Shown: positions 14,101-26,100 of the stretch, in pieces
How the letters are laid out: each line of letters begins with the position of its first letter
Position numbering within the stretch: position 1 is the stretch's first letter
Source of the DNA: Archivesica marissinica
Lineage: Eukaryota > Mollusca > Bivalvia > Venerida > Vesicomyidae
Direction of reading: 5' to 3'
Length of the DNA stretch: 64,000 nucleotides
Assembly (NCBI GenBank): GCA_014843695.1
Contig: CM026400.1
Coordinates: forward strand, 14,704,323-14,768,322
Notes under the pieces: model-generated
The model's database searches: none
What the model saw: the letters and a program-made list of their open reading frames with translations, nothing else
What the model was told of the DNA's origin: nothing
Position numbers and translations under genes: made by a program

Positions 14101-17100
14101 AATATGTACCTATATACCTACCATATATCCCAAAATACCTACATATGTCCCTATATACCTACCAAATGTCCCTATATACCTACCATATGTCCATATATAC
14201 CTACCATATATCCCTATACACCTACATATGTCCCTATATACCTACCAAATGTCCCTATATACCTACAATAGATCCCTATATATCTACGATATATCCCTAT
14301 ATACCTACCATATGTCCCTATATACCTACCATATATCCCTATATACCTACATATGTCCCTATATACCTACATATGTCCCTATATACCTACATATATCCCT
14401 ATATACCTACATATATCCCTATATACCTACATATGTCCCTATATAACCTACATAGTCCCTATATACCTACATATGTCCCTATATACCTACCATATATCCC
14501 TATATACCTACATATGTCCCTATATACCTACATATGTCCCTATATACCTACCATATGTCCCTATATACCTACATATGTCCCTAGATACCTACCATATGTC
14601 CCTATATACCTACATATGTCCCTATATACCTACATATGTCCCTAGATACCTACCATATGTCCCTATATACCTACATATGTCCCTATATACCTACCATATA
14701 TCCCTATATACCTACCATATATCCCTATATACCTACCATATATCCCTATATACCTACCATATGTCCCTATATACCTACCATATATCCCTATATACCTACC
14801 ATATATCCCTATATACCTACCATATATCCCTATATACCTACCATATGTCCCTATATACCTACATATGTCCCTATATACCTACCATATATCCCTATATACA
14901 TACCATATATCCCTATATACCTACCATATATCCCTATATACCTACCATATATCCCTATATACCTACCATATATCCCTATATACCTACCATATATCCCTAT
15001 ATACCTACCATATATCCCTATATACCTACCATATATCCCTATATACCTACCATATATACCTACCATATGTCCCTATATACCTACCATATGTCCCTATATA
15101 CCTACCATATGTCCCTATATACCTACCATATATCCCTATATACTACATATATCCCTATATACCTACCATATATCCCTATATACCTACATATATCCCTATA
15201 TACCTACCATATATCCCTATATACCTACATATATCCCTATATACCTACCATATATCCCTATATACCTACCATATGTCCCTATATACCTACCATATGTCCC
15301 TATATACCTACATATGTCCCTATATACCTACATATGTCCCTATATACCTACATATGTCCCTATATACCTACCATATATCCCTATATACCTACCATATATC
15401 CCTATATACCTACCATATGTCCCTATATACCTACATATGTCCCTATATACCTACCATATATCCCTATATACCTACCATATATCCCTATATACCTACCATA
15501 TGTCCCTATATACCTACCATATATCCCTATATACCTACCATATATCCCTATATACCTACCATATATCCCTATATACCTACCATATATCCCTATATACCTA
15601 CCATATGTCCCTATATACCTACCATATATCCCTATATACCTACCATATGTCCCTATATACCTACCATATGTCCCTATATACCTACCATATATCCCTATAT
15701 ACCTACATATGTCCCTATATACATACCATATATCCCTATATACCTACCATATGTCCCTATATACATACCATATATCCCTATATACCTACATATGTCCCTA
15801 TATACATACCATATATCCCTATATACCTACCATATGTCCCTATATACCTACCATATATCCCTATATACCTACCATATATCCCTATATACCTACCATATAT
15901 CCCTATATACCTACCATATATCCCTATATACCTACCATATGTCCCTATATACCTACCATATATCCCTATATACCTACCATATATCCCTATATACCTACAT
16001 ATGTCCCTATATACCTACCATATATCCCTATATACCTACATATGTCCCTATATACCTACCATATGTCCCTATATACTACCATATGTCCCTATATACCTAC
16101 ATATGTCCCTATATACCTACCATATATCCCTATATATACATATATCCCTATATACCTACCATATATCCCTATATACCTACCATATATCCCTATATACCTA
16201 CCATATGTCCCTATATACATACCATATATCCCTATATACCTACCATATATCCCTATATACCTACCATATATCCCTATATACCTACCACATATCCCTATAT
16301 ATCTACCATATGTCCATATATACATACCATATATCCCTATATACCTACCATATATCCCTATATACCTACCATATATCCCTATATACCTACCACATATCCC
16401 TATATATCTACCATATGTCCATATATACATACCATATATCCCTATATACCTACCATATATCCCTATATACCTACCATATATCCCTATATACCTACCATAT
16501 ATCCCTATATACCTATCATGTATCCCTATATACCTACCATATGTCCATATATACATACAACCTGTCCCTTGTCACCAGCCTATGCATCATGTAATGTAAC
16601 ATGCCATTAATTAATTAATTACATCTATTAATGTACGTAGTCAATTGAGGTTTTCCTTTTCTGTTAACAGAGGTGCCATGCGCATGGTTCCCGGGGCTGT
16701 ATCGAGTGCTGTAATAGCAGTTACTGTAACACATACGGATGTGGCGATGACGGTATATATACATTATACTAGAGAACATAGAAAACACACACCTACATTA
16801 TATACTAGAGGACATAGAAAACGCACACCTACATAATATACTAGAGGACATAGAAAACGCACACCTTCATTATATACTAGAGGACATAGAAAACGCACAC
16901 CTACATTATATACTAGGGGATATAGAAAACGCACAGCTACATTATATACTAGAGGACATAGAAAACGCACACCTACATTATATTCTAGAGGACATAGAAA
17001 ACGCACACCTACATTATATACTAGAGGACATAGAAAACGCACACCTACATTATATACCAGAGGGCATAGAAAAAACACACACCTACATTATATACTAGAG

Positions 17101-20100
17101 GGCATAGAAAACACACACCTATATACTAGAGGTCATAGAAAAACGCACACCTACATTATATACTAGAGGACATAGAAAACGCACACCTACATTATATACT
17201 AGAGGACATAGAAAACGCACACCTACAATATATACTCGAGAACATAGAAAACACACACCTATATTATATACTAGAGAACATAGAAAACGCACACTTACAT
17301 TATATACTAGAGAACATAGAAAACACACACTTACATTATATACTAGAGGACATAGAAAACGCACACCTACATTATATACTCGAGGTCATTGAAAAACGCA
17401 CACCTACATTATATACTAGAGGACATAGAAAACGCACACATACATTATATACTAGAGGACATAGAAAACGCACACCTACATTATATACTAGAGGACATAG
17501 AAAACACACACCTTCATTATATACTAGAAGACATAGAAAACTCACACCTACATTATATACTAGAGGGCATAGAAAACACACACCTATATACTAGAGGTCA
17601 TAGAAAAACGCACACCTACATGTTATACTAGAGAACATAGAAAACGCACACCTACATTATATGATTACATGAAAACGAAATACGACATATCACATCTTTA
17701 GTACAAAACACAAACTGAATAACTATAAATATTCCAAAATGTTTAAAACTATGTATTTATATAGTTATTGTTTTTCATGTAAGAACACACTTATATCCGA
17801 AGTGTGCGTTTTCTATGTCCTCCAGTATACATCCTTATTATATTTAGTATTTACGCGTATGTCTAGCTCAACTGTACGTGTTCGCTTCAAATGTGAGATG
17901 CCTGGAGTTTGCGCCCAGCTGTAACCGTTATTGTGGTGCTCTTAGGCAAAGTACTTAAATTCCACATTGCCTCTTCTATGTCCGTCATGGCGATGGATTT
18001 CATTAGGAGTGAGGTTTGGAGAGCGAATAAACTTGGGTGAGAACAGCGATACATCATCGATGATGCAATCAATGACATAACGTTACCGTACATGTGTTGT
18101 TCACGTGACTACTAGTGTTCTGGATAAATGCTATTTCACGCTACCTGGTGAACCGGATGTCTCCTTCTCTGGTGCACTGGGTGTCTCTTTCCCTGGTGAA
18201 CCGGGTGTCCCCTTCCCTGGTGAACCGGATGTCTCCTTCCCTGGTGAACTGGGTGTCTCTTTCCCTGGTGAACCGGGTGTCTCCTTCCCTGGTGAACCGG
18301 ATGTCTCCTTCCCTGGTGATCTTGATGTCTCCTTCCCTCGTGAACTGGATGTCTCCTTCCCTGGTGATCTTGATGTCTCCTTCCTTGGTGAACTGGGTGT
18401 CTCCTTCCCTGGTGAACTGGATGTCTCTCCGTGATTTGTCTCCTTCCTGGTGAACCGGATGTCTCCTTCCCTGGTGATCTTGATGTCTCCTTCCCTCGTG
18501 AACTGGATGTCTCCTTCCCTGGTGATCTTGATGTCTCTTCCTTGGTGACTGGGGTTCCTTCCCTGACCGGATGTCCCCTTCCCTGGTGATCTTGAGTATC
18601 CTTCCCTGGTGAATTGGGGTCCCTTCCCTGTGACCGGATGTCTCCTTCCCTGGTGAACTGGGTGTCTCTTTCCCTGGTGAACCGGGTGTCTCCTTCCCTG
18701 GTGAACCGGATGTCTCCTTCCCTGGTGATCTTGATGTCTCCTTCCCTCGTGAACTGGGTGTCTCCTTCCCTGGTGAACCGGATGACTCCTTCCTTGGTGA
18801 ACCGGATGTCCCCTTCCCTGATGACATGGATGTATCCTTCCCTGTTGAACCGGATGTCTCCTTCCCTGGTGAACTGGGTGTCTCTTTCCCTGGTGAACCG
18901 GGTGTCTCCTTCCCTGGTGAACCGGATGTCTCCTTCCCTGGTAATCTTGATGTCTCCTTCCCTGGTGAACCGGATGTCTCCTTCCCTGGTGATCTTGATG
19001 TCTCCTTCCCTCGTGAACTGGGTGTCTCCTTCCCTGGTGAACCGGATGTCTCCTTCCCTGGTGACTATGTCTCCTTCCCTGGTGAACCGGATGTCTCCTT
19101 CCCTGGTGATCTTGATGTCTCCTTCCCTCGTGAACTGGGTGTCTCCTTCCCTGGTGAACCGGATGTCCCCTTCCCTGATGACATGGATGTATCCTTCCCT
19201 GGTGAACCGGATGTCTCCTTCCCTGGTGAACTGGGTGTCTCCTTCCCTGGTGAACCGGATGTCTCCTTCCCTGGTGAACCTGATGTCTCCTTCCCTGGTG
19301 AACTTGATGTCTCCTTCCCTGGTAATCTTGATGTCTCCTTCCCTGACACCTTCCCTGGTGAACCGGATGTCTCCTTCCCTGGTGATCTTGATGTCTCCTT
19401 CCCTCGTGAACTGGGTGTCTCCTTCCCTGGTGAACCGGATGACTCCTTCCTTGGTGAACTGGGTGTCTCCTTCCCTGGTGAACCGGATGGGATGTCTCCT
19501 TCCCTGGTGAACTGGATGTCCCCTTCCCTGGTGAACTGGATGTCCCCTTCCCTGGTGAACTGGATGTCCCCTTCCCTGGTGAGCTGGATGTCCCCTTCCC
19601 TGGTGAACCGGATGTCGCCTTCCCTGGTGAACTGGATGTCCCCTTCCCTGGTGAACTGGGTGTCTCCTTCCCTGGTGAACTGGATGTCGCCTTCCCTGGT
19701 GAACTGGATGTCCCCTTCCCTGGTGAACTGGGTGTCTCCTTCCCTGGTGAACTGGGTGTCTCCTTCCCTGGTGAACCGGATGTCTCCTTCCCTGGTGAAC
19801 CGGATGTCTCCTTCCCTGGTGAGCTGGATTACTCTTTCAATATAAGTTAGAAGTTGTGCTATAACATTTGTGGCACCGAGAATAATTCATTAGTTAGAAG
19901 TGTTTAGATGTGGTGCTAGTAGGTTCTTATTAGGCATCTGATGCTAGGTAAGAATTAAAACGAAACTAAAATAATGCCACATAGTATTATTTTTAGGATT
20001 ACGTGGACTTGAAAATCGGGGCCCGTACTGTTTTGATTGTCGGCACCAGGGCAGCAAAGACGTCTGTGAGACAGTCCAGCTTTGTTCAGTCACAGAGGTA

Positions 20101-23100
20101 TTATTGTATGTTGCTATGCTTGTATTTGATTTGGATAGGAGCACCTACAAATTGTGTGACATGGGCAGTATAACATGTCTGTTTTTTTATCGTCGCCTTT
20201 AGCAACGCCTCCAGAAGTGTATTAGTCATATTACTGTTTGGAGGGCAGTGCACAACATACGGAAGTCGTTCCAATTCCAGAAGCTCCCCCTAGTTCTTTT
20301 ACATGCCTCGTGTATAGCACTACTATCGAAATCGGTTAAGGCATGAGGTCATGGCGATCAGTCCAGAGCGGGATTTTGGAAGGAATCGGTTACGGCATGT
20401 GGTAATGGCGGTCAGACTGTACAGAGTGGGGGGGGGGGGGTTTGGAAGGAATCGGTTATGGCATGTGGTAATGGCGGACAGACTGCACAGAGCGGGGTTT
20501 TGGGAGAAATCGGTCAAGGCATGTGGCATGGCGGTCAGACTGTCCAGAGCGGGGTTTTGGGAGAAATCGGTCAAGACATGTGGCATGGCGGTCAGACTGT
20601 CCAGAGCGGGGTTTTGGGAGAAATCGGTCGCGGCATGTGGTCATGGCGTTCAGTCCAGAGCGGGGTTTTGGGAGAAATCGGTCAAGGCATGTGGCATGGC
20701 GGTCAGACTGTCCAGAGCGGGGTTTTGGGAGAAATCGGTCAAGGCATGTGGTCATGGCGGACAGACTGCACAGAGCGGGGTTTTGGGAGAAATCGGTCAG
20801 GGCTGTCAGTTCAGCGCATGCATTTGGAAGAAATCGGTCAAGGCACGTGGTCATGGCTGTCAGTTCAAGCTGGGGTTAGAGAGAAATCGATCAAGACATG
20901 TGGCATGGCGGTCAGACTGTCCAGAGCGGGGTTTTGGGAGAAATCGGTCGCGGCATGTGGTCATGGCGTTCAGTCCAGAGCGGGGTTTTGGGAGAAATCG
21001 GTCAAGGCATGTGGCATGGCGGTCAGACTGTCCAGAGCGGGGTTTTGGGAGAAATCGGTCAAGGCATGTGGTCATGGCGGACAGACTGCACAGAGCGGGG
21101 TTTTGGGAGAAATCGGTCAGGGCTGTCAGTTCAGCGCATGCATTTGGAAGAAATCGGTCAAGGCACGTGGTCATGGCTGTCAGTTCAAGCTGGGGTTAGA
21201 GAGAAATCGATCAAGACATGTGGCATGGCGGTCAGACTGTCCAGAGCGGGGTTTTGGGAGAAATCGGTCGCGGCATGTGGTCATGGCGTTCAGTCCAGAG
21301 CGGGGTTTTGGGAGAAATCGGTCAAGGCATGTGGCATGGCGGTCAGACTGTCCAGAGCGGGGTTTTGGGAGAAATCGGTCAAGGCTGTCAGTTCAGCGCA
21401 TGCATTTGGAAGAAATCGGTCAAGGCACGTGGTCATGGCTGTCAGTTCAAGCTGGGGTTAGAGAGAAATCGATCAAGACATGTGGCATGGCGGTCAGACT
21501 GTCCAGAGCGGGGTTTTGGGAGAAATCGGTCAAGGCATGTGGCATGGCGGTCAGACTGTCCAGAGCGGGGGGCTGGGAGAAATCGGTCACGGCATGTGGC
21601 ATGGCGGTCAGACTGTCCAGAGCGGGGTTTTGGGAGAAATCGGTCAAGGCATGTGGCATGGCGGTCATACTGTCCAGAGCGGGGGGCTGGGAGAAATAGA
21701 TCAAGGCATGTGGCATGGCGGTCAGACTGTCCAGAGCGGGGGGTTGGGAGAAATAGATCAAGGCATGTGGCATGGCTGTCAGACTGTCCAGAGCGGGGTT
21801 TTGGGAGAAATCGGTCACGGCATGTGGCATGGCGGTCAGACTGTCCAGAGCGGGGTTTTGGGAGAAATCGGTCAGGGCTGTCAGTTCAGCGCATGCATTT
21901 GGAAGAAATCGGTCACGGCACGTGGTCATGGCGTTCAGTCCAGAGCAGGGTTTTAGGAGAAATCGGTCACGGCATGTGGTCATGTCGTTCAGTCCAGAGC
22001 AGGGTTTTGGGAGAAATCGGTCGAGGCATGTGGTATGGCGGTCAGTCCAGAGCGGGGTTTTGGGAGAAATCGGTCACGGCATGTGGTCATGGCGTTCAGT
22101 CCAGAGCAGGGTTTTGGGAGAAATCGGTCGAGGCATGTGGTATGGCGGTCAGTCCAGAGCGGGGTTTTGGGAGAAATCGGTCACGGCATGTGGTCATGGC
22201 GTTCAGTCCAGAGCAGGGTTTTGGGAGAAATCGGTCGAGGCATGTGGTATGGCGGTCAGTCCAGAGCGGGGTTTTGGGAGAAATCGGTCGAGGCATGTGG
22301 TATGGCGGTCAGTCCAGAGCGGGGTTTTGGGAGAAATCGGTCGAGGCATGTGGTATGACGGTCAGTCCAGAGCGGGGGTTTGGGAGAAATCGGTCGAGGC
22401 ATGTGGTATGGCGGTCAGTCCAGAGCGGGGTTTTGGGAGAATTCAGTCGAGGCATGTGGTATGGCGGTCAGTTCAGAGCGGGGGTTTGGGAGAAATCGGT
22501 CACGGCATGTGGTCATGGCTGTCAGACTGTCCAGAGCGGGGTTTTGGGAGAAATCGGTCAGGGCTGTCAGTTCAGCACATGCATTTGGAAGAAATCGGTC
22601 AAGGCACGTGGTCATGGCTGTCAGTTCAAGCTGGGGTTAGAGAGAAATCGATCAAGACATGTGTCATGGCGGTCAGACTGTCCAGAGCGGGGTTTTGGGA
22701 GAAATCGGTCAAGGCATGTGGCATGGCGGTCATACTGTCCAGAGCGGGGGGCTGGGAGAAATAGATCAAGGCATGTGGCATGGCGGTCAGACTGTCCAGA
22801 GCGGGGGGTTGGGAGAAATAGATCAAGGCATGTGGCATGGCTGTCAGACTGTCCAGAGCGGGGGGTTGGGAGAAATCGGTCAAGGCATGTGGCATGGCGG
22901 TCAGACTGTCCAGAGCGGGGGGTTGGGAGAAATAGATCTATGCATGTGGCATGGCGGTCAGACTGTCCAGAGCGGGGGGTTGGGAGAAATAGATCAAGGC
23001 ATGTGGCATGGCGGTCAGACTGTCCAGAGCGGGGGGTTGGGAGAAATAGATCTAGGCATGTGGCATGGCGGTCAGACTGTCCAGAGCGGGGGGTTGGGAG

Positions 23101-26100
23101 AAATAGATCTAGGCATGTGGCATGGCGGTCAGACTGTCCAGAGCGGGGGGTTGGAGAAATCGGTCAAGGCCTGAGGCATGGCGGTCAGACTGTCCAGAGC
23201 GGGGGGTTGGGAGAAATAGATCTAGACATGTGGCATGGCGGTCAGACTGTCCAGAGCGGGGGGTTGGGAGAAATAGATCTAGGCATGTGGCATGGCGGTC
23301 AGACTGTCCAGAGCGGGGGTTGGGAGAAATCGGTCAAGGCATGTGGCATGGCGGTCAGACTGTCCAGAGCGGGGGGTTGGGAGAAATAGATCTTGGCATG
23401 TGGCATGGCGGTCAGTCCAGAGCGGGGGTTTTGGGAGAAATAGATCAAGGCATGTGGCACGGCGGTCAGTCCAGAGCGGGGTTTTTGGGAGAAATAGATC
23501 AAGGTATGTGGCATGGCGGTCAGTCCAGAGCGGGGGTTGCATCTCTTCGAGTGCTATTTTCTGTTTTAGTTTTGGTTTTATAGCCAAACTGGTATAGATT
23601 ATGGTAACTGGGCCCGTACAACTGTAACTGTATCGCTCATGCATTCACTCACTCACTCACTCAATCAATCACTGTTTGTGTTTCAGGCGTGTATAATAGA
23701 GAAGTACAAGTGGGGAGATGACGATAGTCACTACATAATGGGGTGTACGAATTCCCAGGTAAGTCATTGAAAGGTACCAGATGGGGTGTACGAATTCCCA
23801 GGTAAGTCATTGAAAGGTACCAGGTGGGGTGTACGTATTCCCAGGTACGTTATTGAAAGCTACCAGGTGGGATGTACGAATTCCCAGGTAAGTCATTGAA
23901 AGGTACCAGGTGGGGTGTACGTATTCCCAGGTACGTCATTGAAAGGTACCAGGTGGGGTGTACGAATTCCCAGGTAAGTCATATATAGGTATTGGATGAG
24001 GGGTGCGAATGCGCCGGTAAGTCATATATAGGTATTGGATGAGGGGTGCGAATGCGCCGGTACGTCATATATAGGTATTGGATGAGGGGTGCGAATGCGC
24101 CGGTAAGTCATATATAGGTATTGGATGAGGGGTGCGAATTCGCCGGTAAGTCATATATAGGTATTGGATGAGGGGTGCGAATTCGCCGGTAAGTCATATA
24201 TAGAGATAGATTTCTTTATTTATAGAGGGTGACCTAATTAGTTTTGAACTAATCCTCCTTAGGGCCCTCTAATAGGTATTGGATGAGGTGTGCGAATGCG
24301 CCGGTAAGTCATATATAGGTATTGGATGAGGGGTGCGAATGCGCCGGTAAGTCATATATAGGTATTGGATGAGGGGTGCGAATGCGCCGGTAAGTCATAT
24401 ATAAGTATTGGATGAGGGGTGTGAATGCGCCGGTAAGTCTGATATAGGTATTGGATGAGGGTGCGAATGCGCCGGTACGTCATATATAGGTATTGGATGA
24501 GGGGTGCGAATGCGCCGGTAAGTCATGAGGGGTGCGAATGCGCCGGTAAGTCATATATAGGTATTGGATGAGGGGTGCGAATGCGCCGGTAAGTCATATA
24601 TAGGTATTGGATGAGGGGTGCGAATGCGCCAGTACGTCATATATAGGTATTGGATGAGGGGTGCGAATGCGCCGGTAAGTCATGAGGGGTGCGAATGCGC
24701 CGGTAAGTCATATATAGGTATTGGATGAGGGGTGCGAATGCGCCGGTAAGTCATATATAGGTATTAGATGAGGGGTGCGAATGCGCCGGTAAGTTATATA
24801 TAGGTATTGGATGAGGTGTGCGAATGCGCCGGTAAGTCATGAGGGGTGCGAATGCGCCGGTAAGTCATATATAGGTATTGGATGAGGGGTGCGAATGCGC
24901 CGGTAAGTCATATATAGGTATTGGATGAGGGGTGCGAATGCGCCGGTAAGTCATATATAGGTATTGGATGAGGGGTGCGAATGCGCCGGTAAGTCATATA
25001 TAGGTATTAGATGAGGGGTGCGAATGCGCCGCGTACGTCATATATAGGTATTGGCTGAGGGGTGCGAATTCGCCGGTAAGTCATATATAGGTATTGGATG
25101 AGGGGTGCGAATGCGCCAGTAAGTCATATATAGGTATTGGATGAGGGGTGCGAATGCCAGGTAAGTTGTAGATAGGGTATACGAATGCATAGGTAAAACA
25201 TTTAATACGTCACGTCTTTTGTTACACTGGGTAGCGAAATTAACAATAAATAAGGAATAATCGAGGGTTAATAGTTTCCATCTTGGTATGAACTACATTG
25301 GGCGTGGCTAAAGTGTGTTGAGCATCCACGCTAACTTTAACCACGCCCAATGTAGTTCAAATTCCGATGGAAACTATTAACCTGCGATTCATTACTATTT
25401 TATATTAATTATTCTTTTCAATGAAACACAGCAACACATATCACACTGTGCATTTAAAACGTATAAAGCCCAGCTGTTCTCATTACCGTGTGCCTGACAG
25501 ATGGATCTGTAGTCGAGTTGTAACACGCTGGACTGGTTAATCAAGGATCGCAAGGTTCGATCCCCCGTCTGACCCTAATACAATTAACAGTCTTTCAGAT
25601 GGGACTTTAAACCGAGGTCTCGTGTCGGTGCTTTACACCGTGCACGTAAAAGAACCAGTGGAGACTCTGGAATAGGTCTCTGTCTGTATCATAGCACTAT
25701 CCTCCAAAATCTAAAATGGTTAATCTCTTCACGATAAATAAACGTAAAACACACACACACCGTGTGGCTGTGCTCAAAACTGTTATCTGCCAGTTATCTA
25801 AAAAAAACAAAAAAACAATAAACCCAATATGTACCCATCTACGCACCCAAAAAAGATTAACAACACTAAGAACTAAACATTTCACATATCGTTAGTAAAC
25901 AGTGATATATGAATCTCAGTTTTGCAGCGACACGAAGCGTTCCTTAGCGGAGATTTCTTTGGCGAGGGGTGATCGAAATGTACCCGTATGCTCTCACTGC
26001 TGTTCAACCGACTTCTGTAATCTCAACTGCACCACGTATGCCAATCCGTCAACTATCATTGGTACGTCTTGTTTGTTGTTTCCTTGTCAATGAGAAAACT

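Noticed and set aside
11038..16610. Very long open frames of YPYIPTI / SLYTYHI repeats as possible proline-tyrosine-rich shell or silk-like proteins
   Set aside because: They are translations of a 21-bp satellite, open in several frames and strands at once, partly across 1000 N, with no splice or start context.
18141..19845. VSFPGEPD repeat frame as a collagen-like or low-complexity secreted protein
   Set aside because: It comes from a 24-bp minisatellite in an intron between two clear Ly6 exons. Other frames are equally open.
20351..23597. Frames of up to 723 codons with HGGQTVQSG-type repeats
   Set aside because: 57-bp tandem unit; open on both strands and inside an intron.
23741..25190. 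CRISPR-like array (regular repeats with spacers)
   Set aside because: Units are continuous with no unique spacers, the genome is eukaryotic, and the unit derives from the neighbouring exon end.
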